Positions 33,742 through 43,480 are shown, counted from the first letter of the stretch. The stretch is DNA of 64,000 bases from Bowmanella yangjiangensis (GCF_017255015.1 NZ_JAFKCS010000008.1:124001-188000); one strand, 5' to 3'. The notes: generated by a model from the letters alone, not told the origin. Numbers and translations are program-made.

Positions 33742-35677
33742 GTCTGAGGCCGCCAAGGTCGGTAACTCGTCAGCCCCCTGGCAGATTTTGCTTAACCACA
33801 AGGCGCTGCGCCAATGGTTGTTCTTCCTGCTGGTCAGCACCAGTGCGGTGGCCGGTATCAGTATGATGACTCACATCCTTAAGGCCAATGGCCTGACTGG
33901 ATTGGAAACCACCCTGCTGGTGCTGTTTGCCATCGTCTTTAGCTGGATTGTCTGCGCTTTTTGGAGCGCGGTAATAGGCTTTGCCTTGCAATGGCTACGT
34001 ATTGACCCGCTCAGTCTCAAACGCAACCTAGCGCTGCCTGAAGACTGCGGCGCCCCTATGCAGCGCACTGCCTTGGTGATGCCGGTTTACAACGAAGATA
34101 CCCGCCGGATTATGGCCGGTTTTGAAACCTGCCTGCGCCAACTGGCACAAACCGGGCATCTGGCGCAGTTTGATATGTACATGCTCAGTGACACCCGCAA
34201 TGTGGATATGGCCCAAGCCGAGCTGGACCATTGGCATGCCATGCAGCAGCGTCTGGGCGAGCTGGGCAAACACGCCTTTTACCGTCGCCGCGAGAAAAAT
34301 AGCGAGCGTAAGGTGGGTAACCTCAAAGAGTTCTGCCAGCGTTTCGGCTATCGCTATGAGCATATGATTGTACTGGACGCGGATAGCGTGATGAGCGGCC
34401 AGGCCATGTTACAGCTGGTGCACAGCATGGAACAAAACCCTAAGGTGGGTCTGATCCAAACCGTGCCTATTCCGGTTCGCCAAACCACCTTGTTTGGTCG
34501 CTTTCTGCAGTTCGCTTCCGAGCTCTACTGCCCAATGCTGGCCACCGGCTTGTCCTTCTGGCAAACCGACAGTGCCAACTACTGGGGTCACAATGCCATC
34601 ATCCGCATGGACGCCTTTATGCAGCATTGTGGTTTGCCCCGTTTAAACGGTCCGGCGCCCTTTGGCGGCGATATTCTCAGCCACGACTTTGTCGAAGCCG
34701 CGTTACTGCGCCGTGCAGGGTGGGATGTATTCCTGCTGACCGAAGTACGCGGCAGCTTTGAGGAAGTGCCCTGCAACATCCTTGATTACGCCACCCGCGA
34801 CCGTCGTTGGGTACAAGGTAATATTCAACATTTGGGTCTTCTGACCGGCAGCGGTCTGCATCTGACCAACCGTTTGCATTTTCTGTTTGGTGCACTGGCC
34901 TACATTTCCTCGTTGCTATGGATGCTGATGTTAAGTTTAAGCTCGGCAGATGCGCTGATTCGTGCCACCACAGACAATGATTATTTCACGCAGACCTATC
35001 AACTGTTCCCCAACTGGCAAGTGGCCGAAACCGGCCTGATTAACGCTTTGCTGATGTGTACAGTGGTGTTGTTGATGTTTCCTAAAGTACTAGGTGTGTT
35101 ACTGGCCTTAAAACAGCGCCGCGCAGAGTTTGGCGGTGCCCGCGCACTGTTGTCCGGTGCCTTGGCGGAAGCCTTGTTTGCCCTGCTGATTGCCCCACTG
35201 ATGATGGTTTATCATGCGTTTTTCGTCCTCAGTGTATTCCTGGGCTATCAGGTCAGTTGGAATGCCCAGGAACGTGAAGGGCGCATGCTAAGCTGGCATG
35301 AAGCCTTTAAACGTACCGCATTAGCAAGTGCAATTGCGGTGCTGTGGGCAGTGGTCACTTACCTGTTTGCGCCGCTGATGTTCTGGTGGATGGTGCCGGT
35401 ATTTACCGGGGTGATTCTGGCTGCGCCTATTGTGCGCTATTCCAGCAGCCTGGAGCTTGGTCGCTGGGCCAGATTGCATGGCCTGTTTATCAGCCCCAGC
35501 GAAGCAGTGGAACCCTCAGAACTAAAGCAGTTGCGCCTGCGTTTGGCCAATATGCCACAGCAGCCGTCGCAAATCGCTTTTACGCCAATACTCCCCACCG
35601 AACAATGGCGCGATATGCCGATGCAAAGCTTCGATACGGCCGATACCCCCGAGGTATTGGTCAGTGTAAACCGCTAG
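33713..35677 (+). CDS. opgH: Glucan biosynthesis glucosyltransferase H
   Basis: 654 residues, an inner-membrane GT2 enzyme with membrane helices near residues 35-90 and clusters after about 390. The catalytic core shows PVYNEDTRRIMAG, the LDADSVMSG metal-binding region and RDRRWVQGN near the acceptor site. It polymerises UDP-glucose into the periplasmic glucan backbone. It is about 200 residues shorter than the Escherichia coli protein but close to the length in several other Gammaproteobacteria, mainly through shorter termini. The start lies inside opgG with GAGG upstream, implying coupling. A strong terminator follows. Confidence 0.94.
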   Translation: MSGIQLTSNKSEAAKVGNSSAPWQILLNHKALRQWLFFLLVSTSAVAGISMMTHILKANGLTGLETTLLVLFAIVFSWIVCAFWSAVIGFALQWLRIDPLSLKRNLALPEDCGAPMQRTALVMPVYNEDTRRIMAGFETCLRQLAQTGHLAQFDMYMLSDTRNVDMAQAELDHWHAMQQRLGELGKHAFYRRREKNSERKVGNLKEFCQRFGYRYEHMIVLDADSVMSGQAMLQLVHSMEQNPKVGLIQTVPIPVRQTTLFGRFLQFASELYCPMLATGLSFWQTDSANYWGHNAIIRMDAFMQHCGLPRLNGPAPFGGDILSHDFVEAALLRRAGWDVFLLTEVRGSFEEVPCNILDYATRDRRWVQGNIQHLGLLTGSGLHLTNRLHFLFGALAYISSLLWMLMLSLSSADALIRATTDNDYFTQTYQLFPNWQVAETGLINALLMCTVVLLMFPKVLGVLLALKQRRAEFGGARALLSGALAEALFALLIAPLMMVYHAFFVLSVFLGYQVSWNAQEREGRMLSWHEAFKRTALASAIAVLWAVVTYLFAPLMFWWMVPVFTGVILAAPIVRYSSSLELGRWARLHGLFISPSEAVEPSELKQLRLRLANMPQQPSQIAFTPILPTEQWRDMPMQSFDTADTPEVLVSVNR

Positions 35678-35686
35678 TTCAAACAG

Positions 35687-35714
35687 ACGCCGCTAGTTAG
35701 CGGCGTTTTTATTT
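35687..35714 (+). terminator. Rho-independent terminator of opgGH
   Basis: ACGCCGCTA-GT-TAGCGGCGT is a near-perfect 9-bp stem followed by a T-run (TTTTATTTT), 10 bp after the opgH stop. Confidence 0.9.
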
Positions 35715-35843
35715 TAACCAGAGCCTGTTGACCTTTGATCAATTGGTCTGCCCAGTCGAGTCCCTGGCCGCAAAAACTGGAGTTCACCCAGCGCGGTGAG
35801 TAAACTTGCCGCCGCTAACGCAGAAGCCAATAAAAGGTTAACA

Positions 35844-37913
35844 ATGAAAATAACTCAATCCCTGCTGGCCCTGACTCTGGGCCTGGGCAGTGCCTGTGCA
35901 CTGGCCGAAGATCGCATCAGCATCGACGATATTCCCACCCTGCAATCCGTGCTGCAAACCAGCATCAGCCCTGATGGTGAACAGATTGCCTTTACCCGTT
36001 CCGTGCCCCGCGAGTTGTACGTGGAAGAAAACGGCAGTAACTACGCCGAGCTGTATCTGGTAGATGACAAAGGCCAGGAACGCGCTTTTATCACCGGTAA
36101 GGTAAATATCGGTAAGTTGCAGTGGTCTGCCGACGGTAAACAGATTTATTTTCTGGCCAAGATGGGCGACGACAAGTTCACCAGCCTGTATCAGATTCCG
36201 GTTGATGGCGGTCAGGCCCAACGTGTGCTGAGTTTGAAAGACCGCAACATCAGCAGCTATAAGCTCGCTCCGAATAACAAACAGATTGCACTGCTAGCCA
36301 AGCCAGCGGCTGACAAGTCTGAAAAGGAGCTGAAAAAGCTCGGTTTTATGGCTGAAGTTTATGAGCTGGGCCTGACCAATCAACAGTTGTTTGTGTTGTC
36401 CTTGGACAAAGCTGGCGACAACCTTAATCCCGACGCCTTGGCCATCCAGGACTATGTGGGCGATGTAAACTGGGCCGCAGATAGTCAGTCTTTGCTGGTT
36501 AAAACTCAGCCCAGCGCGCTGATTGATGACCAGTATATGAAGTCGCAATGGCATTTGTTTGATCTGGCCAAACAGACAGTCAGCCTGTCTTTCGCTACCG
36601 AAGGTAAATTAGGCGAAGCAGAACTGTCTGCCGACGGCCGCTATATCGCTATCTTAGGTGCCCAGGACAAACATGACCCGGCTACCGGCCGTTTGTACCT
36701 GGCCGATGCTAAAAGCGGCAAAGTGCAAGACTGGCTGCCCGACTTTAAAGGCCATATCAGCGATATCGAATGGTCACACAAGACCCAGACCCTGAACTTC
36801 ATCGCTGAAGTCGGCACTCAGAACTTTGTTGCCACTATCAAACCCGGTAGCAACAAGTACAAAAAGCTGGTGAAGGAAGGTCAGTTTATTGCCTCCGGCC
36901 TGAGTATCTCTGACTCAGACAAGAGTATTGCCCTGCGCGCCAACAGCTATGCCCACCCAAATGAAGTTTTTGTGATCCGTTCCGGCAAGGCCAAACGCCT
37001 GTCAGACTCCAATCCCTGGTTGGCGGAAAAGCGTCTGGCTAAGCAGGAGACGATCCGCTTTACCGCCGAAGATGGCGTGGAACTGGACGGCGTGCTGATC
37101 TACCCCCTGGACTATCAGAAAGGCACCCGCTACCCACTGATTATGTCGGTACACGGCGGCCCGGAAAGCCATGACAAAGACGGTTGGCTGACCAACTACT
37201 CGCGCCCCGGCCAAATGGGTGCAGCCCGTGGCTACGCGGTGTTCTACCCTAACTACCGCGGATCAACCGGCAAAGGCGTGGACTACTCCAAGCTGGGTCA
37301 GAACGACTATGCCGGTGAGGAATTTAACGACCTGGTGCGCTTTAAGCAGCATCTGGTTGGCATGGGCCTGGTTGACAGCAAACGCGTCGGCATCACCGGT
37401 GGTTCTTACGGTGGTTATGCTTCTGCCTGGGCTGCCACTAAGCTGACTGAGCATTTTGCCGCCAGCGTGATGTTTGTTGGCGTGACCAACCAGCTATCCA
37501 AGTTCGGTACTACAGATATTTCCAATGAGATGTTCCTGGTTCATGCGCGCTCTTACCCCTGGGATAAGTGGCAATATTACCTGGAGCGCAGCCCTATTTA
37601 CTGGGCCGGCCAGTCCAAGACTCCGCTGCTGATTATGCATGGTAAGGATGACCCACGTGTTCACCCTGCACAGTCTATGGAGTTATATCGCTATATGAAA
37701 GTGCAAGGCAAGGATGTGCGCCTGGTGTACTACCCGGGTGAAGGCCATGGTAACCGCAAAGCGGCTGCGCAGTACGACTACAGTCTGCGCCTGATGCGCT
37801 GGATGGATAACTATCTAATCGATGGCAAAACTCAGATGCCTGACTACGAGATTGACCATGCTGCCAAGCTCAAGGCAGTCAAAGACAAACAAAAACCGGC
37901 CGACAAGGCCTAA
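35844..37913 (+). CDS. S9 family peptidase (prolyl oligopeptidase/acylaminoacyl-peptidase-like)
   Basis: 689 residues. A signal peptide (1-21, ending ALA) indicates export. A beta-propeller domain (about 25-390) is followed by an alpha/beta hydrolase domain with the nucleophile in GGSYGGYAS, the acid in HGKDDPRVHP and the His in PGEGHGNR. This is the typical exported dipeptidyl/oligopeptidase of Alteromonadales. The ATG at 35844 has AAGG upstream; an upstream GTG (35796) is in frame but lacks one. It is a single-gene unit with its own terminator. Confidence 0.93.
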   Translation: MKITQSLLALTLGLGSACALAEDRISIDDIPTLQSVLQTSISPDGEQIAFTRSVPRELYVEENGSNYAELYLVDDKGQERAFITGKVNIGKLQWSADGKQIYFLAKMGDDKFTSLYQIPVDGGQAQRVLSLKDRNISSYKLAPNNKQIALLAKPAADKSEKELKKLGFMAEVYELGLTNQQLFVLSLDKAGDNLNPDALAIQDYVGDVNWAADSQSLLVKTQPSALIDDQYMKSQWHLFDLAKQTVSLSFATEGKLGEAELSADGRYIAILGAQDKHDPATGRLYLADAKSGKVQDWLPDFKGHISDIEWSHKTQTLNFIAEVGTQNFVATIKPGSNKYKKLVKEGQFIASGLSISDSDKSIALRANSYAHPNEVFVIRSGKAKRLSDSNPWLAEKRLAKQETIRFTAEDGVELDGVLIYPLDYQKGTRYPLIMSVHGGPESHDKDGWLTNYSRPGQMGAARGYAVFYPNYRGSTGKGVDYSKLGQNDYAGEEFNDLVRFKQHLVGMGLVDSKRVGITGGSYGGYASAWAATKLTEHFAASVMFVGVTNQLSKFGTTDISNEMFLVHARSYPWDKWQYYLERSPIYWAGQSKTPLLIMHGKDDPRVHPAQSMELYRYMKVQGKDVRLVYYPGEGHGNRKAAAQYDYSLRLMRWMDNYLIDGKTQMPDYEIDHAAKLKAVKDKQKPADKA

Positions 37914-37918
37914 TTCGT

Positions 37919-37943
37919 AAAAGGCGCCTATGGCGTCTTTTTT
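37919..37943 (+). terminator. Rho-independent terminator of the S9 peptidase gene
   Basis: AAAGGCGCC-TAT-GGCGTCTTT forms a 9-bp stem (one G-T pair) followed by a T-run, 6 bp past the stop. Confidence 0.85.
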
Positions 37944-38050
37944 ATTGCTCGTTTCAGTCCTATAGCCCCGCCAATCCCGCCTTCGTAAGCCCTGTTGAAC
38001 AGACAAAATGTAAAAAGTGACTTCTGGCCTATTTTTTCTTTGTTTTTAAC

Positions 38051-38067
38051 TGTGCAATCATTGCACA
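38051..38067. promoter_or_regulatory. Perfect 17-bp palindrome in front of the ABC exporter operon
   Basis: TGTGCAATCATTGCACA is symmetrical about its central C, with 8-bp arms. It ends 4 bp before the ATG of the adaptor gene and would cover its ribosome site, so a repressor bound here could block transcription. No regulator gene is adjacent. Confidence 0.6.
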
Positions 38068-38071
38068 CAGG

Positions 38072-39112
38072 ATGTACAAAAAAACACCGGGACTGCAGGT
38101 GAACGATAAAAGCGCGCTTCTAAAACAGTTACAGATTGATCCACAAGACAAGCACTCAGAAAAAGGTCTCAGCCTCTGGCATTTGCTGCTGGCGATATTG
38201 GCCAGCTCCGCCCTGACCTTCTGGCTGACGAGCCTGTTTGGCCAGGCTCAGCCCGCGCCGGTACAAAGCGCCACGACAGCCGTTACTCCGGCTCAGGCCG
38301 AAGACCTAAAAGCCCCACCGGCCGCGAAGGCCAAGGTTGAAAGCAACAGCATACTGAACTCTTCCGGCTACATTACCGCCCGCCGTATGGCCACGGTTTC
38401 CGCCGAGGTAATGGGTCTTATCACCGAAGTAAATGTGGAAGAAGGCATGGCAGTGCAGCAAGGTGATGTACTGGCCCGATTAGACAGCGCTCTTGCCAGC
38501 ACAGCACTTAAGTTGGCGGAGGCACAAGTGCAGGCGTTGATAGCCAGACGTAACGCCTTGGCAGCTGACCTGGAAGAAGCCAAGCGCAATCAGTTGCGTA
38601 TCAATAACAACAGTTATTCCAGTGAGGCCGAACGCACCGGTGCAGCAACCCGGGTGCAAAGCCTGGCGGCCAATCTGCAAAGCGCGGCGGCTGAAATTGA
38701 AGTGGCCAAACTACAAAGTCAAAGCCAGCGGGAACGCTTGGAAGACCACACCATACGCGCGCCGTTTTCCGGCGTAGTGACGGTCAAAAATGCCCAGCCT
38801 GGTGAAATTGTTGCCCCCACATCAGCCGGCGGTGGTTTCACCCGCACTGGTATTTGCACCATAGTGGATATGGACTCTCTGGAGATAGAAGTGGATGTTA
38901 ATGAAGCCTTTATTGGCAGGATTAGCGCCGGTCAGCAGGTTGAAGCCACTTTGGATGCTTACCCTGACTGGCGCATCCCCGCTTCGGTGATTGCCATCAT
39001 ACCAACAGCCGACAGAGCCAAAGCCACAGTGCAGGTGCGTATCCGTATTGAAGAGAAAGACCCCAGAATCCTGCCGGATATGGGCGTTAAAGTGGCTTTT
39101 ATGAAAAGTTGA
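38072..39112 (+). CDS. Periplasmic adaptor subunit (HlyD/MacA-like) of an ABC exporter
   Basis: 346 residues. A single membrane anchor (about 34-56) is followed by a split biotinyl-lipoyl domain (GLITEVNVEEGMAVQQGDVLARLD and THTIRAPFSGVVTVKNAQPGE-like), an alpha-helical hairpin (about 135-220) and a beta-barrel domain. It would link the inner-membrane ABC complex to an outer-membrane duct. It is first of four tightly packed genes; the next reading frame overlaps or closely follows. No TolC homologue is in the window. The cargo is unknown. Confidence 0.9.
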   Translation: MYKKTPGLQVNDKSALLKQLQIDPQDKHSEKGLSLWHLLLAILASSALTFWLTSLFGQAQPAPVQSATTAVTPAQAEDLKAPPAAKAKVESNSILNSSGYITARRMATVSAEVMGLITEVNVEEGMAVQQGDVLARLDSALASTALKLAEAQVQALIARRNALAADLEEAKRNQLRINNNSYSSEAERTGAATRVQSLAANLQSAAAEIEVAKLQSQSQRERLEDHTIRAPFSGVVTVKNAQPGEIVAPTSAGGGFTRTGICTIVDMDSLEIEVDVNEAFIGRISAGQQVEATLDAYPDWRIPASVIAIIPTADRAKATVQVRIRIEEKDPRILPDMGVKVAFMKS

Positions 39113-39171
39113 TGTCGATAGCGACGCCTATCAAACGACCAATAAATACACAGCAAAAACAGGACAACAGC

Positions 39172-39885
39172 ATGAGTGACGACAATCTATTTGAATTAAA
39201 AGCGGTCGCTAAGCGTTTCAAAAAAGGTAAGGAAACCATCAGTATTTTTGATGACCTGAATATGACCATCAAGCGCGGCGACTTCCTGGCCATTATGGGC
39301 CCGTCTGGCTCGGGGAAGACCACCCTGCTCAACCTGCTTGGCGGAGTTGACCAGCCCACAGGCGGCGAAATTGTGTTTGACGGCGCGCGTATTGACGGCC
39401 TGAGCGAAGGCGACCTGGCCAAATGGCGGGCCAACAACATCGGCTTTATCTTTCAGTTTTACAACCTGATGCCGATGCTCAACGCCGCCAAAAACGTCGA
39501 ACTACCACTGCTACTCACCAGCCTAAGCAGCAAGCAACGACAGCAACGGGTAGACACCGCACTGCAACTGGTTGGCCTGGCAGACAGGGCTAAGCATATG
39601 CCAAGCGAGATGTCCGGTGGGCAGCTACAACGGGTAGCCATTGCCCGCGCCGTGGTTTCTGACCCCAAGTTACTGCTGTGTGACGAGCCCACCGGGGATC
39701 TGGATCGCCAAACCGCCGATGAAATTCTGGAAATGCTGCAACTGCTCAACCGAGAGTTTGGCAAGACTATCATCATGGTCACCCACGATCCGGCCGCTGC
39801 CCGCCATGCCACCCATACCTTGCACCTGGATAAAGGTCAGTTTGTGGGTAAAGACGAACCGGAGTTGCAGGAGAAATCCGCATGA
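39172..39885 (+). CDS. ABC transporter ATP-binding protein (MacB/LolD-like)
   Basis: 237 residues. Walker A GPSGSGKT, Q-loop in FIFQFYNLMP, signature MSGGQLQR and Walker B LLLCDEPTGDLD followed by the switch His in VTHD are all present. The sequence belongs to the MacB/LolD/FtsE type that powers FtsX-like permeases. I chose the ATG at 39172 (AGGA upstream); an in-frame ATG at 39112 would add about 20 residues with no conserved content. The stop overlaps the next ATG by 4 bp. Confidence 0.93.
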   Translation: MSDDNLFELKAVAKRFKKGKETISIFDDLNMTIKRGDFLAIMGPSGSGKTTLLNLLGGVDQPTGGEIVFDGARIDGLSEGDLAKWRANNIGFIFQFYNLMPMLNAAKNVELPLLLTSLSSKQRQQRVDTALQLVGLADRAKHMPSEMSGGQLQRVAIARAVVSDPKLLLCDEPTGDLDRQTADEILEMLQLLNREFGKTIIMVTHDPAAARHATHTLHLDKGQFVGKDEPELQEKSA

Positions 39886-41039
39886 AGGATCTCTATCTGG
39901 TGTACAAAAACCTGACCCGCAAGAAATTGCGGCTGTTTCTCACCAGCTTCGCCATCTTTATCGCCTTCCTGATTTTCGGTGCGGTCACGGCTTTGCAGGG
40001 CGCACTGAATTCCGGGGTAGAGATGTCGGCGGATAACCGTTTGGTGGTGTTTAATAAAATCAACTTTACTCAGTCCCTGCCCTACGCCTATGTCAATAAA
40101 GTCAGTGGCATAGAAGGCGTAAACCAGGTGACATTTGCTAACTGGTTTGGCGGTTATTACCAGGAACCCGCTAATCAGGTCGTGACTATGGCCGTGGATC
40201 CTGACAGCTACTTCGAGGTGTATTCAGAGCTAGTGGTAGCCCCGGAGCAAAAAGCCAACTGGCTGCAAAATCAAGCTGGGGTAATGGTAGGCGAGCGTCT
40301 GGCTAAGGTTAATAACTGGCAGATAGGTGATCGTATTCCGGTGTCCTCGAATATCTTCTCTAACAAGAACGGCGGTCAAACCTGGGATTTAGTAGTAGAA
40401 GGCATTTTTACCGCCAGCGACCCACAAGTCGATACCGGCTATATGGTCTTTCACTACAAGTACTTTATGGAGACTCAAAGCTGGGGTGGGGATTATGTGG
40501 GCTGGATAGTCCTGACCACCGATGACCCGGCGCTTAATGAGCAAGTGGCAAACGCCATAGATGAAAGCTTCGCTAACTCCCAGGCAGAGACAGATACCAG
40601 CACGGAAAAAGCCTTTAACAAGGCCTTTATTGAACAAATTGGCAATATCGGCCTGATTATCTTTGGCGTGGTGTTTATGGCCTTCTTTACCATTCTGGTG
40701 CTGGTCGGCAATACCATGGTACTGGCCATCCGTGAGCGCACCGGCGAGATTGCCGTGCTGAAAACCCTGGGATTTTCTTCACCACGAATCTTTCGCATGA
40801 TCCTCACCGAGTCCTGCCTGCTGGCCTTTATCGGCGGTTTGTTAGGTCTTGGCGCGGCTTATCTAGTGGTGGGTGCGCTCTCACAGATGATGGCACGTTT
40901 TTTACCTAACCTGGTTTTGGGGCCGGATATAGTGCTGCAGGCTTTAGGCTACATGCTACTGCTTGGTTTGATTACCGGTATTGCGCCGGCGTACCAGGCG
41001 CTGCGCCTTAACATCATCACCGCATTTGCCAGGGGGTAA
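39882..41039 (+). CDS. FtsX-like ABC transporter permease 1
   Basis: 385 residues with the MacB/LolC topology: one N-terminal membrane helix (about 20-40), a periplasmic domain (about 45-255), and three C-terminal helices (about 260-290, 310-335, 350-375). The C-terminal FtsX signature is visible as EIAVLKTLGFSSPRIFRMIL. It pairs with the second permease immediately downstream, so the transporter is probably a heterodimer, unlike homodimeric MacB. Its start overlaps the ATPase gene by 4 bp. Confidence 0.92.
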   Translation: MKDLYLVYKNLTRKKLRLFLTSFAIFIAFLIFGAVTALQGALNSGVEMSADNRLVVFNKINFTQSLPYAYVNKVSGIEGVNQVTFANWFGGYYQEPANQVVTMAVDPDSYFEVYSELVVAPEQKANWLQNQAGVMVGERLAKVNNWQIGDRIPVSSNIFSNKNGGQTWDLVVEGIFTASDPQVDTGYMVFHYKYFMETQSWGGDYVGWIVLTTDDPALNEQVANAIDESFANSQAETDTSTEKAFNKAFIEQIGNIGLIIFGVVFMAFFTILVLVGNTMVLAIRERTGEIAVLKTLGFSSPRIFRMILTESCLLAFIGGLLGLGAAYLVVGALSQMMARFLPNLVLGPDIVLQALGYMLLLGLITGIAPAYQALRLNIITAFARG

Positions 41040-41040
41040 T

Positions 41041-42225
41041 ATGAGTTTACTTGCACAATCCAGTGCCGTGATCGGCATGAATATTAAAAGCCTGCCCCGC
41101 CGTTTATGGATGTCACTGGCCATGGTTTTGGCCAGTGCCGTAGTGGTTGCCGTACTGCTCGCCTTTCTGGCCATGGCTAAGGGTTTTGAAGCCACCTTGC
41201 AAAGCGCTGGTCAGGAAGATGTGGCCTTTTTTATCCGTACTGGCTCTGCCGCGGAACTGAATAGCTCAGTGATGAAGGAACAGGTGGATCTACTACGTGA
41301 AGCACCAGGCATTGCCAGCGACGAAAACGGTAAACTGGTCTCACCCGAGCTGTATGTGATAGTCGACGGCACCAAAAGAAGCAGCGGCACAGATGCCAAT
41401 ATTCCCTTGCGGGGTATAGAGCAACAAGGGCTGGCACTGCGCAATAACTTCAAGATAGTGCAGGGGCGATTGTTTACGCCTGGTACCGATGAACTGATTG
41501 TCGGTGAAGGGGTACTGCGTCAGTTTGAAGGCTTTGAACTAGGCAAAGAAGTGCGTTTTGGCAAAAACCGCTGGACTGTGGTTGGGGTATTCAGCACCGG
41601 CGGAAATGTTTTTGAAAGTGAACTGTGGGCTGACGCCAAGGTTATCCAAACCCTGTATAACCGCGGTAGCAGCTATCAATCGGTGCGGGCGAAACTGACG
41701 GCGGATGCCAGATTGGAAGACATCCAAGCCTATATCAAAAATGAGCCACGCCTGAATCAGGAAGTACAAACAGAAGCCAACTACTTTGCCGTACAAGGCG
41801 AGGGCCTAAGCTATATGGCGATTTTCGGGCGGGTTATCAGTGCGGTGATGGCGTTAGGCGCTTTAGCTGGCGCGCTGAATACCATGTATACCTCGGTATC
41901 CGACCGGGCCAAGGAAATTGCCACCTTGCGGGCCATTGGATTTTCCAACCTGTCGGCTTTTATCGGCACCATGGCAGAAGCCCTGGTACTGGCGCTGTTT
42001 GGCGGAGTGCTGGGGGCACTGGCGGCATTCTTGCTGTTTGACGGTTTAAGTGCCTCCACCCTGGGAGGCAGCTTTACCCAAGTGGTGTTCAGCTTTGAGA
42101 TGACAGGTCAGTTGGTTATGCAGGGCATTTGGCTGGCGCTGTTTATCGGCTTTATCAGCGGCTTTTTCCCTGCCTGGCGAGCCACTAGCGTACCGGTGGC
42201 GGTAGCTTTTCAATCAAGAGGATAA
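41041..42225 (+). CDS. FtsX-like ABC transporter permease 2
   Basis: 394 residues with the same fold as the preceding gene: an N-terminal helix (about 22-45), a periplasmic domain, and three C-terminal helices with EIATLRAIGFSNLSAFIGTM. It starts one base after the stop of permease 1, with GGGGGT upstream. Separate ATPase and two unequal permeases plus an adaptor resemble the export systems for peptides or macrolide-like compounds. It is the last gene of the operon. Confidence 0.92.
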   Translation: MSLLAQSSAVIGMNIKSLPRRLWMSLAMVLASAVVVAVLLAFLAMAKGFEATLQSAGQEDVAFFIRTGSAAELNSSVMKEQVDLLREAPGIASDENGKLVSPELYVIVDGTKRSSGTDANIPLRGIEQQGLALRNNFKIVQGRLFTPGTDELIVGEGVLRQFEGFELGKEVRFGKNRWTVVGVFSTGGNVFESELWADAKVIQTLYNRGSSYQSVRAKLTADARLEDIQAYIKNEPRLNQEVQTEANYFAVQGEGLSYMAIFGRVISAVMALGALAGALNTMYTSVSDRAKEIATLRAIGFSNLSAFIGTMAEALVLALFGGVLGALAAFLLFDGLSASTLGGSFTQVVFSFEMTGQLVMQGIWLALFIGFISGFFPAWRATSVPVAVAFQSRG

Positions 42226-42255
42226 AAAAACCAGGGGCGGGTTTTACCCGCCCTA
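42224..42255 (-). terminator. Rho-independent terminator downstream of the LysR gene
   Basis: GGGCGGGT-TTT/AAA-ACCCGCCC is a perfect 8-bp stem. On the minus strand it is followed by seven T residues; on the plus strand there is no T-run. It sits about 185 bp past the LysR stop and right beside the permease stop. Confidence 0.75.
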
Positions 42256-42268
42256 CCCCTCACATTTG

Positions 42269-42394
42269 TCACCAAACTGGCTTTTTTAGTTCATCCAAAG
42301 AATCTTCGCGCTCACAGGTAAACAAACTCGTCAGGAAGGCTTCCACCTCAGCGGTGTTTAGTTCCTTCTGTTCCTGGGCACAATATAATGACCG
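42269..42394 (-). pseudogene. Possible C-terminal gene remnant
   Basis: A 41-codon open stretch with gene-like residue use ends in a TGA (C-terminal end DSLDELKKPVW). It has no start codon and follows an in-frame TAA, so it cannot be a complete gene. It may be the tail of a lost gene; I do not recognise the family. Confidence 0.2.
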
Positions 42395-42438
42395 TTAAAA
42401 AACCCCAAAACAGGTGCTGGTGGACACTGTCAGGCGCA

Positions 42439-43380
42439 CTAGCCCTTTTGTACTTGTGCAGACCAGGACGTCCAGGCGGATGGTGGTAACGCGCTGGTTT
42501 TGTCGGTGAGAAAGTCCAACAGAGCTGTGACCTTACGAGCGGTTTTATGGCGGCCATTAAAGACTGCGTACAACACCAGATCTTCGGGATCTTTTTCCAG
42601 CACCACTTCTTGTAGCTGCCCCTGCTGGCACTCATTCTGACAACTTATCGCCGGCAAGATGGCAAATCCCAGACCAGCTAGCGCCGCTTCCTTAGCTAGG
42701 TGCGCGCTGTTTACCCGGTAGGCAGAATATACCGGCAGCGTGAAAGTCGCGCGGCCATCTTTGAATATCCAGGGCGTGCCGTTTAACGCGCTTAAACTGG
42801 TAATACAGGGTAGCTGCTTAAACCGGCCAAGGCTGAGCTGGGGGCTATAGCGGGCCACCAGATGCGGAGCCCCTACCACCCTGCTTGGCCAGCGCGCAAG
42901 TTCCTTGGCTACCCAGGCGCTATCCGGTAAGGGGCCGCGGCCGTATTGTAGTAGAAGATCCACACCATCTTCCAGCCCCTGAGTAGGCGCCAGATTGGTA
43001 TCGCAGCTTAAGCTAAGCCTGGGATGTCGCACACAGAACTCTGCCAGCCACTTGGCCAATAGCGGCAAGTCCGGCATTAACAGCTTAAGGTGCCCGGCCA
43101 CCTCATTACCTTGCGCGCTAATCTCCACCAGGCGGCTATCCATGGCATCCAACATAGGCAGCACTTGCTCGTACAAGGCGCTACCCGCTTCGGTGGCTGA
43201 CATTCTGCGGGTGGTGCGTTCAAGTAAGCGCAAACCTAACGCCTCTTCCAGCAGCGCCACATGACGGCTGACATTGGACGACGGCAGATTCAGTGCGAAA
43301 GCCGCCTGCTTAAAGCTTTTATGTTCGAATACCTGCTTAAAACTAAACAGCCAGGCCAGTTCTATTTTCTCAAGCAGCAT
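42439..43380 (-). CDS. LysR family transcriptional regulator
   Basis: 313 residues. The winged helix includes KSFKQAAFALNLPSSNVSRHVALLEEALG (about 19-47) and a LERTTRRMSATEAG turn; the effector domain runs from about 90 to 295. This is the CrgA-like group of LysR proteins. The ATG at 43380 matches the family start. It is divergent from the flavin monooxygenase gene, 100 bp apart, which is its likely target. A GAATA/TATTC inverted repeat (43442-43462) lies in the gap. Confidence 0.92.
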   Translation of the reverse strand: MLLEKIELAWLFSFKQVFEHKSFKQAAFALNLPSSNVSRHVALLEEALGLRLLERTTRRMSATEAGSALYEQVLPMLDAMDSRLVEISAQGNEVAGHLKLLMPDLPLLAKWLAEFCVRHPRLSLSCDTNLAPTQGLEDGVDLLLQYGRGPLPDSAWVAKELARWPSRVVGAPHLVARYSPQLSLGRFKQLPCITSLSALNGTPWIFKDGRATFTLPVYSAYRVNSAHLAKEAALAGLGFAILPAISCQNECQQGQLQEVVLEKDPEDLVLYAVFNGRHKTARKVTALLDFLTDKTSALPPSAWTSWSAQVQKG

Positions 43381-43480
43381 TAACCCACCAAACGGGATTA
43401 TCAATTCAATTACCGCCAATTTATCCCATAAAAATCAGCATGAATACTATACCCTGCTATTCACTTAAGAGCTGCTCCAT

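Noticed and set aside
38072..42225. MacAB-TolC macrolide exporter by name
   Set aside because: ATPase and permease are separate, there are two unequal permeases, and no TolC gene is nearby, so only a family-level call is justified.
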